Assembly (NCBI GenBank): GCA_038277395.1
Contig: CM076189.1
Location: forward strand, 234,237,918 to 234,301,917
Origin: Dryocosmus kuriphilus
Lineage: Eukaryota; Arthropoda; Insecta; Hymenoptera; Cynipidae
Length of the DNA: 64,000 nt
Direction of reading: 5' to 3'
Of this stretch, positions 22,441-34,040 are shown one piece after another. Position numbers and translations under genes: made by a program. Under the pieces are notes generated by a model. The model had not been told where the DNA came from. It saw nothing but the letters and a program-made list of their open reading frames with translations, and searched no databases. How positions within the stretch are numbered: the first letter of the stretch is position 1; the number at the start of each line of letters is the position of its first letter.

Positions 22441-25400
22441 TTTTATATTTTCATTTATCACAATCTTTACTTTAAAATGGTTCTCTAAATTTTGCTGTTT
22501 ATTTTTCGAAATAAGGAAAGTGGAAAGTTTGGTAGGAAATTGTTATTTGCTGAAAAATGAGAAAAAATATGCCCTCGTATTTTCATTTCTCGTTTCTCCC
22601 CGGTTCATACATTTTTTCCGGTCTTCAAATTTTAAGATTCACATCCTCAAAACTGAACTATTTTCAGTCTGAAGGATTCAGAATTGCATTCAAGAATAAA
22701 TCATAAAAAGTGAAATAACTCTTGATATAATTAAAAGCGTAAGAATTTGAAAAATGATCAACTTTAAATACAATATTCGTACAGTTTAAGTAAAATCAGT
22801 TTCAAATGAGAAGGATTCTAAGTCAACTAAGTTTAATTACACGGTATTAAAAATTAGACAGTATTTCAAAACAAAAGATTCGAATTCCAAAAATGATATA
22901 ATTTACAAACTGAAAGTGTTTGTAATTGAACAATTTGAAATTGAAAGGCTGAAGAATGTACAATAATTTTAAATTGAAAAGTGTGATTTTAACCATAATG
23001 TTCTTCTTTTTTTTACAAATTGCAGATTCGGAATCCTAATTAAATTTGACTACGGATCTTTCGGTTTCGTGACTTGTGAGGGGGACGAGTTGGGATTGAA
23101 GCGTTAAAATTGCAAAAACGAGAGGTCGATAAACCGATTAGGAGAATCCGACTCTCTTGATGCTTGGCATGAATGAGCGCTTTTAAAGCAGCGTCCAGGT
23201 CCACAGAACGTATTGCGGATTGAGGAGTATGTACCCGTGAGCGGCCACATTCTGTAGGCTTTGCTTTTACTAATATTCCTAAGTGCTTCGTCAGCCGCTT
23301 GGTTGCGGCACGAGCTCGGATACGATGCAGTCTCGTCTCTTCAAACCCTTGCCCTTTTTACCCCCTCACTCTTGCAATCCCCACTTCTCCTGATTACTTC
23401 CGATTTTATCCTAAACGCAGAAATTGTGGTCTCTGTCATACCCCTTTCACCCCTCTGACTTTCCACTTGTGAAAAATGACGATATTAAACGAAAGTGCAT
23501 CTGTGTTTTTCGTTTCTCAAAACGACAATACTGTAGCAACAGTGTTAATCTTTAGTCCTTCAGTTGTACCTAGCGCCAGTCCTCACTCGCCAATGTTTTC
23601 TGACCTTTTTTAGCAATTGTATTCAATGACACTAAACTATAAAATACTACCAAATAAATAAAATAATAATTTCATAAAATAATATGAAAGTATTTTTAAA
23701 TTATATAAGAGACACGAGATAATGGACTCAAAATTAAAAGAAACCTCCACTTTTAATTTCTAAATTTTCCTAATTTCATAAATAACGAAAGTTAAAGTTC
23801 TTTTCTTTATTGCACATATTTGATTTCTTCACTAATCTTGTTTCCTATAAATAGTAACATAATCTTTTTATTTTGATAAAAAAAGAATTAAACAGGAAAA
23901 ATTTACTAAAATGCATTTTTCAATCAAATCTAATTTCTTAAGTAATTTTTTAGCAGAAATTTATTGTAATTATTCTTCGCAGTAATTAATTTTTTTGTAG
24001 AAATTATAAATATTAAAATCCACTGTAAAATCTTAGGAAATAATAGTTTCGAAGATATTTGGTAATTTTTTAGATATCTATTAAAAATGGAAAAAATATT
24101 TCAATATTTTATAATATTATATAAAAGGATAGTTTCAAAATATACTTAATTTTTTACTCTCGCAGGTAAATCACCATTTATATTTGAACTGCTACTTTCA
24201 CTAAAAAAAAATGATTCTCTACGACCTACGTCAACCATTTTTTGTGTAAATTTTTTTTTTATTTTACACACTTTCAAAGATTATAGAATCTATACATGTA
24301 TTTACATCGGTTTTATTATAAAAGAAGATTTTGAAATTGAAATATTAATACTTTTATGAATTGGGCACTTGACGTCATTTTTCAGTTTTCAGGAACTTTT
24401 TAAAAAAAGTTTTGATTTAATAAATGTCTATAACTAGTTTGTTTTTAATCATCCTTTAATACTGCCTTATTATACAATTTAATTTTCTATCAAATTCTTA
24501 AATCTTAGCATGAATTTTCCCGCTTTTTTATCTGAAAAATATGAATTTCTTCACTTGGTACACTCACTTTGTAATCAATGTAGCCAACACCATCAAAAAA
24601 TTTCAAATTGGCAGTTGAAACCACGTCGTTGCACGTTGGAAAAAAATATCATCAAACATTCAGTTCTAAATAAAAAAAATTCATTTGCTTAAAAAAGATT
24701 GATCGCAAGTCTAGGAATTTGGATCTATTCGAGCATTGTTAATATAATTGCATTGTTAAACTAATTTGCGTTGTTAATCTAATAGATTAATTAATCTAAT
24801 TTTATTTTATTTTTTACCTTTGTCGTTATATTTTATGTTTACGTTTGCCGTTTTATTCGACAGGTAATAAAAGTCACTCGCGGACGCGTGAAATATTTCG
24901 TCATTCGTGAAATGGAAAAACCGAAAAAAGAAGTCAGTTTTCTCGTCGCAAGTGTGAGGGAAAAATCCTGAGACGGTTTTGTGTTTATTTTATGCATGTT
25001 CTCGTTTTATTTGATGCATTTTTTTGTATTTATATACTTTTATCGTTATCGTTTCCAGTTCTTGGTTAGATTTTCAGGAGCATTTTTTAAGTTTTTATCT
25101 AAAATTTCTAATCTAGATTTTAGCTCCCTGTAATTATTTTAAGATATTTCGTGTAGATGTATGTAACAAGTGTAATTATATTATTATTCTAAAAATTGAG
25201 CCCAGTTTTCCGTATATGTCATAAACAGAAATATAAAATAATTTTAGTTTTGAGAAAATAACAGTAATAGTATATTCACATATTTGTATAATATTTTTTT
25301 GTTACGTGGACCTGCGCACGCATAGTTTTTGTAAAAGTAGACCTTTACAAGAAAGTCTTGAGTGTAAAAATGTTTTAAAACTGATATCATAGTATAAAAA

Positions 25401-27330
25401 TCGTAGATAAATAATTTTAATCTCGCAAACAATAATTGTCCACTTCTCTCTGTGACTGAAGTACGATAAGCAAAATTAATATTAAATGGGGTTGTTGCAA
25501 TTACTTAAGGAAAGTTTTTTCTAATAAGTTTGAATTTTTTTAACGGGATCATTCCACTTTGGCAGCTTGAAAAAAATCGATTTTTTTTACATTTTTCGAA
25601 AGTATATATCTAAGAGTATTGTGTACAAATTTTATAAAGATCCGAGAACTCTAAATATATTATGTGACCATTTGCATTACTACCTTTACTATACCTGAGC
25701 GCGCTCGCCCAATCAGCGAACCACCGCAGCTCAGAATCTTCTAAAATCTAAAGAGTCAAGAACGAACAGGAAGAATGTTAAATTGGAGGAAATGGCTGAA
25801 ATATATGGAACAGGCAGAAGGCATTTTATATGGCGCAGGCATTGCTGATTAGGTTTAGGTCAGATTTTTTCATGATTTTCGATTAAAAAAGAATTTAACC
25901 ACTTATTTTCAACACCTATGGCTCTCTCGCAAACTAAAATTATGTCAAAACACTCATTTTTGCTTCCTCATAGAGGAAGCTTTGTACTCGTTACATTTTC
26001 CAATATTTTTAAAATGGTTTCATCTATGAGGAAGCAAATTAATTTACAACTTTATCATAATGAGGAAGCAAAGTGCTCAACAAATGAGCACAAAAAAATA
26101 TAAATAAAGTTAAATGAAACACCCGAGATCGAATTCACAGCTAGTAACTATTTTTTTAAATGCCAAAAACAGCGAAAAAGACCTTTTTTTCGGAAACCAT
26201 CCGCCATTTTGTTATTTATTAATAAATATTAAAAATTCTAGTATGCGAGGTAGCCACAGTTATACTGAACCTAAATCTATTTAATGTTATTGTTTCAGAT
26301 GAGCCTTTATCTTTATTTTATGCCCGCCAGTGATATACCTATATACTTTTCGAGAAGCCATGATGAATCAAGATTTTCATAAACAAAAACTGTATAGAAT
26401 AAATATTTTCTTGTATTTAAGAGTATATATGTATTAAGCCCAGCAAGTTTTATAACAATATCCATAGTGGCATCCTCAAAAAAAAAAAATCCTAAAAATA
26501 GCATTTTTTTTGAGCGCCTAAAGTAGATGTATACTTTTTGAATGTTTTGCGGGAAAATGAGTCATGGCTGACTACACTGACCAGCACAGGAAGTAAACAT
26601 CAGTTTGAGTAACACGCATGGTAATACGATTGCAGCAGCTTGCTCTCACTGGCTCTCACCAAACTCTCACGTTAGATATCTGGATATATAGCAGAGATTA
26701 TATACTTCATTAATCAATGAAGCCACTGTATAATATTATTCTGATTGGCTCAACACCACGTCGGACTTACATCGGACGTGACGTTTCAAGGTCACAAAGT
26801 TGTTTGAATAGGGTTTTCATTACTTATTAAAAAATATTTCTTTTCTCAGAAATGAAGTATTCAAAAGATTTTTTTATGTACTAAAATTTTTAGAATTTTA
26901 TGTAGTTAAAAAAATATATTGCTGCTTGAAATTCATGCAACAACTCCATTGTTCCAATAAATTTGTATATTGGAAGATTGACTGTCAAGTTAATTAATTT
27001 GATTGTTAAACATAGTAATTTGATTAACTCGTTCCGTTCGATAAATTGGAACAATTTCTACATATAGTTGAGAGATAATTATTATTCAAAGTATATTATG
27101 TGCGAAAGCTGGCAAAGCAAAATATCAAATTATCATAATTATTTTCCATCGTGAGTTCAGTTAAAATTTTGTGTCTCTTGCAACTTGTATTTATATTTTT
27201 AAATCTTACTGAATTCTTAATACCAAAAGTGTAGCTGTAAATAAGTTTACAATGTAGGATCATAATTTATTTGATTTACCATTCTTGTTGTTTCACTTTC
27301 AAAGAGTGACATTAAATAAACGAACTAATT
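22441..27330. other. Gene-poor AT-rich region
   Basis: No supportable gene. Frames at 22,412-22,672, 23,261-23,458 and 24,510-24,692 show no motif. A short direct repeat of GAGGAAGC occurs near 25,970-26,060. About 23,040-23,460 and 26,520-26,800 are less AT-rich but unassigned. Confidence 0.55.
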
Positions 27331-29160
27331 TAGGGAAGCGGTCTCTAATGTGGAGCAGAACACAACATGTTGGCGCATCCGTATTTGAAAGAAATTGACG
27401 TATTCTGGACAGATTGGATTTATTTATGTATTATGTATTAAGTGATAATTGGTGAGAAAATCTTATCATTTCAAGTCATAGTTTAATGTTTATCCTAAAA
27501 AGTTTAGTTAAGTTATTTTTTGACATTTTGTACTTATCATTATAGCGGGACAAAAGCAATGAAAAATCAAGTATTTTGCAGCAAACATAAATTTAAAAAA
27601 AATTTTAACATGAAAATTCATTAAATATGATATGAAATATGTGTTTACTGTTTACTCATGCACCATGTACGAGCACCGAACGTGGCGGCGCACGATGTTT
27701 GGTACACGTATAATTATAAAAATACATCCCTAGTAAAAATGACAGATAGAATCCTAATAGCGTGTACTTTCTATTAGTTTCTATTATTTCTGAAAGCGGG
27801 TTTTGTTCCCGGTTTCTATGCGATTTCTATGCGGCTTCTAAGCGGCAAATAAAAACTTCCTAATAGGATCTATGCGGTTTCTAATTACAATTTGTTTGGT
27901 GTAAAGTTACTTTCAAAGTGGATGTGATTAGTATCGATGACGATCAAAGAGATGTATTAGAAACATCTTTTCATTCTAACCAATTCTAACTGATTCTAAC
28001 TAATAGTGAAAGATTGTGGCTATAACTTATAGCACCGACACTTCTATTGTGAGACAAGAATCCCTGCGCTCCTGGCGGAATTATTCTGAACTACTGACCA
28101 GATCCGACAAAGTTCCTAATAGAGCCTATTAGAGAAGCAATTTTGTACTTGTGCAACTTTCGATAAAATACATCCTAATAGATACCTAATAGAGCCACTC
28201 TGAATTTTAATAAAATAAAATAAATTCCAACTTGTACTTCCATTCCTAATAGAGCCTATTAGAGAAGAATTTTTGTACTTATGCAACTTCCAAAAAAATA
28301 CATCCTAATAGACACCTAATAGACCCACTTTGGATACAGAACTTTGAATATTCAAAAAATTAAATTAATTCCAATTATCTACTTTAATTCCTAATAGAGC
28401 CTATTAGAGAAGCAATTTTGTACTTGGTAACATTTCGAGTAAATGAATACCTCATTGGTTCCGATTAAAACCTATTAGAGTAATCCTACAAGAAGAATAT
28501 TTGTTTTTGGAAGTATATAAGTGCCTAATAGAGCCAAATAGAAATCTTTTTTCAGTTACAATTTCTGTTCCAATAGTGGATTAAATACCGTTTACAACCG
28601 GTTAGAAACCAAGTTGAAATAAAGCTTCTCATAAAAACCATTTAGAGGCATATAGAAATGTAAGTGGATCCTATGTGCCATTTAAACGGTTTTTATTATT
28701 TAGTTATTCGGTATTTTTACTAGGGATACCTAAATAATAGTAACTTTTTGCCAGTATCAAAATCTTCTTAACGGAATATATTTTTCGATAGTCTAATGTT
28801 ATTATACATTCGACATGTAACCTCTTTGAAAGAAGTCTTATGAAAAAGCTTTTAAATTTACACAATATTAATTAAAAATTTAAAAACATTTTTTCTAATA
28901 CCTGGTATACCTAAAATTTGTTCTTTGCCTTCTGCTAGTAAAAAATCATTTTTCGTTTGCTATTACAGGACAATTAATAATCATTGCGCCACCTTAGGGA
29001 ATAGGCAGTTAACTTGACGCAGGTGAATTTTTTTACGAAAAATTACAATTAATGTTGTTAATTGATCCCCATGTCATGTTTGCAACTGCAACAAAATCGC
29101 TGATATTATTCCTAAAATTCCAAGATCTGTTTTAGGTGCGCCAGATTAGGGACCGCTCCT
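27331..29160. mobile_element. Possible larger inverted-repeat element, interrupted
   Basis: At 27,335-27,358 the text GAAGCGGTCTCTAATGTGG matches, inverted, the text CCAGATTAGGGACCGCTCC at 29,141-29,159 with few mismatches. A third related copy (CGCCACCTTAGGGA) is at about 28,987. This suggests degenerate terminal repeats of a ~1.8-kb DNA element that encloses the 1-kb element below. No coding frame is seen. Confidence 0.35.
27727..28726. mobile_element. 1,000-bp element with 14-bp perfect terminal inverted repeats
   Basis: TCCCTAGTAAAAAT at 27,727-27,740 is exactly inverted at 28,713-28,726 (ATTTTTACTAGGGA). The interior carries tandem units of about 130-145 bp, each with the dyad CTAATAGAGCCTATTAG (at about 28,115, 28,245 and 28,390) followed by AGAGAAG and TTTTGTACTT. 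No open frame. A non-autonomous DNA transposon is the likely explanation; superfamily and target duplication cannot be fixed by eye. Confidence 0.65.
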
Positions 29161-30643
29161 CTACTCTTATTGAGGCACTTTCAAATTAAATAGTGTATAA
29201 ACTGAGCAATTTTGCATTCTTTAATTTAATTTGAAATTAACTTCTTAATGGAGAATTTTCTACTGGAAGCTTTTAAAACTGATTAATTTTTTAAATGATG
29301 GAGTTTAACATCCAATAATTTCTCACTGAAAGCTGACAAATTGTGAGCAAACCTAAATTTAAAGAAATTTTAATTGAATATTTAAAATTGCACGACTTTA
29401 GATTTTTTAAAAATTGTATAACTTAAAAGTGAAAGGCTTTATAGTTGAGCAATTTCAAACTACACCTTTTTGCACTTTTGTCTGATAGCTGTGACCTACG
29501 TAGGCTTTAATTCTGATTTATATTATAGTTCTGGATGATGCATAGAATTTACATATATGCGACAGAATTTTCTATCTATATTTTGTTCCTTTTGAATTAA
29601 TGGACACCAGAGTTATTTAAAATAAAATTCTGGACTATATTTCATAGTCAAAGACCTTTGAGCTCTATTTCACTACAGTTTCACCCAACACAATACGTGT
29701 AGAAGAAGACTCTTGAAATTAATAAAGCAGGATTCTGTAGCGCGCTAGCCAGCGAGGACAATGAATAAGGACATTTGCATTTTGCTGTGTAACACGCTGT
29801 AAGACTCATACTTAACCTTCCAGCCATTCTTGACTGCAGGTTCGACAAAGCGACCATTATTCTAATAGGGCCAGGATCTCGAGAGCATAATGGTGTGCTC
29901 CACACTCGACGGACTCTCCAACGTTGTGCTGAAACTTTATAGCCAGGTCAAATATCAAATGTGATTAGTATGTGACGTGCTTTGCCTATAGATTAACTCT
30001 AGATTAGAACTAGGTAACCTCACCCACTGATGTACAGTAGCAGGAGACTCCAGCATCTTCTCGTTTGGTCGTCGGTGATCAATAATTAGCTCGTACTCCA
30101 GATTAGTCAGTCCTCGATTTTCCCAGTAACCAGATGCTTCACGTATTCTCAGATAAACGATGCTTCACTACGAGTGTAGTTGTTAGTTTTGCCGTCTTAA
30201 GATTTCCATATAGACTTGCAAATATGAATGAGAATTGGATTACCCTGATCCTCGGATATAGAAGGAAACTGATGATAATAATTATTAAATGGATGACCTA
30301 GGTTAATTTTTCTTTTCCAATTATAGTATTACTCAAAATCGGCACAAATTAACTTTGTTCTGGTTCAAGTATTTAAACTTAATCCTGATTGAATTAAATT
30401 CAAGATGAATTTAATAGACTTAAAACTGAAATTAAACGTGAATCAAAATTGTTTCAAAGGGAATTGAACTGAATAAAACAATTTCTTTAAATATATTCTG
30501 AAGTTTATTTTGAAAAGCAGGTAAAACGACAAAAAAGCTACATTTGATAGAATGCCACTTTTATTCATAAATTACTAGGCACAATGAGAGAACGTCAACT
30601 TGATCTCTTACATTTAACAAACGCGACTTGATGATTCATAATC
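29161..30643. other. Intergenic region
   Basis: A less AT-rich patch at about 29,650-30,180 contains only short frames, one of 74 codons on minus at 29,681-29,905 without a motif. Nothing else recognised. Confidence 0.5.
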
Positions 30644-30904
30644 TACCAAGCCGGCATAAAATTAGAAAACGTTTTTAGAACGTCCAAAAAACGTCCTAAG
30701 TCAGGCCAAATAACGTTCCAAAAACGTAAAATGTCCCAACTACGTCCTAAAAACGTTTTTGAAACATTAGACGTTTTTAGAACGTTATTTGGCCTGACTT
30801 AGGACGTTTTTGAAACGTTCCAAGGACATATCCGACTTTTACGTCCAAGAAACGTTTTTAGGACGTTTTATTCACGTAATTCTTAAATTTTTTGCCCACT
30901 GGGT
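30644..30904. mobile_element. MITE with ACGT-rich inverted repeats, copy A
   Basis: Ends are TACCAAGCCGGCATAAAA at the left and TTTTTTGCCCACTGGGTA at the right, imperfect inverted repeats. Inside, ACGTCCTAAGTCAGGCCAA is mirrored by TTGGCCTGACTTAGGACGT, and AACGTTTTT/AAAAACGTT boxes recur. 261 bp, non-coding. The related copy is at 43,834. Confidence 0.75.
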
Positions 30905-31622
30905 ACTTGAATTTTGGTATTTTAGAATATAATTTGATCTCAGGTTAAAAAATCTTAATTAGAAAAATATAAATAAGACTGAGACGAAATTTGCATTAAC
31001 TCACAATATAGCTTAAATATTATAGTTGTAATGATCATACGATTTTAATCAAAGATTCTCATTTTAGTAATTCTGATCAGTTCTAACCGAAGATTCCCTT
31101 TGCCCATCTGCAAATTAGAAATCTACCATACCAAGTCAACTCATTAATTAAATCTTAAAAAATATTTTACGTCTCTACGACAAGATGAATATTACGTTCA
31201 ACAAGAAATTAACTAAAACTTTCTGTGAAAAAAGAACGCCTTTCATCGCCGCTGGGATCCCAGCCGTTTTTTTTTTTCACAGAAAATTTTATTTTATTTC
31301 TAGTTGTAATCATATGAATATTAATAATTTCCCGATAAAAGCAAAGCAAACTTATTCTAATGACTCGGTAAAAATAGGAAAATATTACTAATAATGACAA
31401 TGTACAATAACTAAACAAATAATCGTGGACCTGACCTTAAACTACTAAAATTGTCTAATTTTGCTAATTTTTGAGCATGCATTTGAAGAGAACTATCGTT
31501 TTGAACCCGAGTGAAGTTGGTGGTCTGTCGGTTTTTAATGATAAAGAGAAAAATCGATTTTAACACATTAGCATAAATTCGCTATTCGAGGTTATCACAG
31601 TTGCGGAGGCTTCGAATTTTTA
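30905..31622. other. 3' flank of the ariadne-like gene
   Basis: AT-rich, with a T9+ run at about 31,268. No obvious poly(A) tail remnant or target-site duplication was seen immediately beyond the stop codon of the minus-strand gene. Confidence 0.5.
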
Positions 31623-33140
31623 TTACAAGAGTTCCCACCAATTTTCCTCATATCCTTCATGCACATGTTTTAGAAGTGTTTCCCTTCGACTAGCGCAATA
31701 TTTGTACTTGTCTTGAACTTTCTGTTTGATATCAGTATGATTCTCGCTAGCGATATCTCGTTCTAAATACTCTGATAAACACTCCGTCGCAGATTCAAGA
31801 TCTTGTTGGTTATTTTCGAAGATTATAATCTGATTATTTTTTTTTAAATAATACGGGAAGACATAGGTGTACATCAGTGTTTTTCGACAGAGGCAGAGAA
31901 TGTCCACAGCTTTCTTGAGGAACTGAACCTCGATCCAGGTCATTTTATGTTCCTGCATCTCCTCCATCTTTTCCTGAGCACTAGCGTAGAGCTTGTTCTC
32001 AAATTTGAGAGACTGCATATGATTCATGTAGCGACTGTAGTAGAATAAGTATCGCTCAAGAAAAATCCGAGACTCTTCTTTCAGTGTTTGGTCACCGACA
32101 TCGTAGCGGTTACAGTTGTAAGCATTTGCTGTATGCGTATTCCAGAGTTTTAAACAAACCCAACAGAAGTCTTGCCTACAGTTTCGGTTTGTGCATAGCA
32201 TACGGTTGCATCCTCCGTTCTTCTCGATCACTGCCTTACACTTAGGACAGTCTTTGGTGTTCGCAGATATCCAGTGGTACGTCTCCGAGTCATCGTCGCA
32301 CTTGTTGATCCACTTTCGCAGAAGGTCGCATGTGACCGGGTCGTGCCAGTTTAATCCGCAGTTGAAGCAGAAGGTGTGTCCGCATTTGCAGGTTACCGAT
32401 TGAAATCCAGGATATTGAACCTTTATTGCGTTGTTACAATCTGGAGCTGGACACCATATTAAGAGCCTGTTGCATTCCACGAAGCTATTTGTGATAAGAA
32501 GCTGATATTTCAGCTGGACCTTTGGATTCTTAAGGAGTTGCATGACACTTGTATCATCAGCCAAGATGGGACAATCGTGTGCTGCGCAAGCAATTGTTTG
32601 GCCGACCCCTTCTTTCATGATTTTTGTCGTTAGATATTCGTCCCAACAATCAATGCAAAATCGATGTCCGCACTCCAGTCCAGTCATCATAAGCGCTGTC
32701 AGCGTAGTGAAACAGATTCCGCACTCTTCTGTTTCATTCTTCGACTTGCATCTCTGCATGGAATACTGGAGAGGTCGGTCATCCATTGGACCATGCCTGA
32801 AAGGATTTATAACTCGTGCTTCTTCGAACAATTTTTTTTGATCTCCATCATACAATCGTTCCATCAGCTTCTCTTTATCCCATTTGAAGTGATTGAGTAA
32901 AATCCGCGTGGTTGTAACTGGAATCCCCACGACTGTGTTAACTTCTTTAATGGAGTTCACCATGTGTTGGACAATTTGTTTTGTGGAGAGAACTTCGAAG
33001 GCATGGTTGTTTTCTTTGCTGGCTTGCTCTGTGCTATCTTCGGATTCAATTTCACAATCAGTCGCGTATTCCGTATTCTCGTCTTCATTGAATTCGTCAC
33101 CGCAATTCACATCGCTGTACAGTTCCTCATCGGAGTCCAT
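31623..33140 (-). CDS. ari-1-like: Ariadne-1-like RBR E3 ubiquitin ligase, intronless, intact (505 aa)
   Basis: RBR ligases take ubiquitin from an E2 onto a RING2 cysteine, then transfer it to substrate; Ariadne-1 works with neddylated cullins (known for the family). Order: acidic N-terminus (MDSDEELYSD), UBA-like region (about 52-105), RING1 (C140-xx-C143 to CGHRFCIDCW), IBR (about 205-270, CKCGHTFCFNCG), RING2 (C298-PKC; IEKNGGCNRMLC), Ariadne domain (about 350-505, YMNHMQSLKFENKLYAS, ending HVHEGYEENWWELL). Length matches insect Ari-1 (about 500 aa). Catalytic Cys is kept (C311), but the conserved His two residues later is Arg (R313) and the conserved Glu is Asp (D324). A single open frame without introns suggests a retrocopy kept under selection. 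Identity is sure; activity is not. Confidence 0.95.
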   Translation of the reverse strand: MDSDEELYSDVNCGDEFNEDENTEYATDCEIESEDSTEQASKENNHAFEVLSTKQIVQHMVNSIKEVNTVVGIPVTTTRILLNHFKWDKEKLMERLYDGDQKKLFEEARVINPFRHGPMDDRPLQYSMQRCKSKNETEECGICFTTLTALMMTGLECGHRFCIDCWDEYLTTKIMKEGVGQTIACAAHDCPILADDTSVMQLLKNPKVQLKYQLLITNSFVECNRLLIWCPAPDCNNAIKVQYPGFQSVTCKCGHTFCFNCGLNWHDPVTCDLLRKWINKCDDDSETYHWISANTKDCPKCKAVIEKNGGCNRMLCTNRNCRQDFCWVCLKLWNTHTANAYNCNRYDVGDQTLKEESRIFLERYLFYYSRYMNHMQSLKFENKLYASAQEKMEEMQEHKMTWIEVQFLKKAVDILCLCRKTLMYTYVFPYYLKKNNQIIIFENNQQDLESATECLSEYLERDIASENHTDIKQKVQDKYKYCASRRETLLKHVHEGYEENWWELL

Positions 33141-33576
33141 CGTTTTTATTTCCTAAAATATCTTTAGACAACCAATTGCACGCGAAGATGGTTCTATTTC
33201 TTTGGATGTTTGATGTCACACTCGTTGTCGTTTTTGGACCCTGACCTGGCCTCGGTGCGGGTGAGGTCCAACGTAGACTCTCAATCAAGAAACCATGTAA
33301 AAAGGGAAAAAATAAATTAAGATCGTGTAGTTTTTTCCACTTCGAATATTGATATTATAATTGATGTAAGGAGAAAAATATGTCTCGATTTTTTAAGTTT
33401 GAGGAATAACAAATAATAGTTTATACTACATAAACGTTTCATATTTCCTTTTCTTTATTTTCTTAAACTTTCAACTCGATATCTCGTTCCGCGTGAAATT
33501 GGTTTGTTCACAAAAAATATCGGTAAGTTAGGAAACGGATGTGTCACGTGCTCTTAATTTAACATTTGAATAACAC
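33141..33576. other. 5' flank of the ariadne-like gene
   Basis: No clear TATA box. About 33,220-33,290 is less AT-rich. It separates the gene from a truncated repeat copy. Confidence 0.4.
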
Positions 33577-34040
33577 AGAAAAAATCAACTGACTTTCGCG
33601 AATATCATGAAATGTCGACGTTTCATGACCCCCTGAATCCGAAAAAACATGTTTTACGTTGGTGTCTGTCTGTCTGTCGTCGTCGTCGTTGGCGTAGTAG
33701 TCTGTGAACACGATAACTTTCGAAGGACTAATCGGATTGGGTTGCGCTTTGGCACACTTCTTTAAAGCGTAAAAAGTAAGGATGAGTTCGTTAACCAGCC
33801 ACTTTTGACCAACGGTTATGGTTTTATCCATCAAAAACGGTTTTCACAAAATCAAAAAATCCATTTTCCGGCTAAACTATGCGAGACACAGAAAATATGT
33901 ATATAAACAAAATTGTTTATCTTAAAAAAATCTACAAATTTTGACTTAACTGCTTTTTGATTAAGTACCCGGTTATTGTTTCAATCGAAGAAATGTTATT
34001 AAACATAAAAAACTGTGGTTTCCCGACAAAATATTTAACT
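33577..34040 (-). repeat. Dispersed repeat family, copy 5 (truncated)
   Basis: Minus-oriented fragment carrying the GACTTTCGCG/TTTCATGA segment, the GTCGTC microsatellite, the GATAACTTTCGAAGGACTAA and CCAACGGTTATGG blocks, and about one ~153-bp monomer. The hairpin end and outer end are missing. Confidence 0.8.

Noticed and set aside
23261..23458. Hydrophobic 65-codon frame
   Set aside because: Starts at a non-ATG codon, low complexity, no promoter or homology.
32893..33156. Plus-strand frames opposite the ariadne gene
   Set aside because: Antisense shadows of a clear coding sequence.
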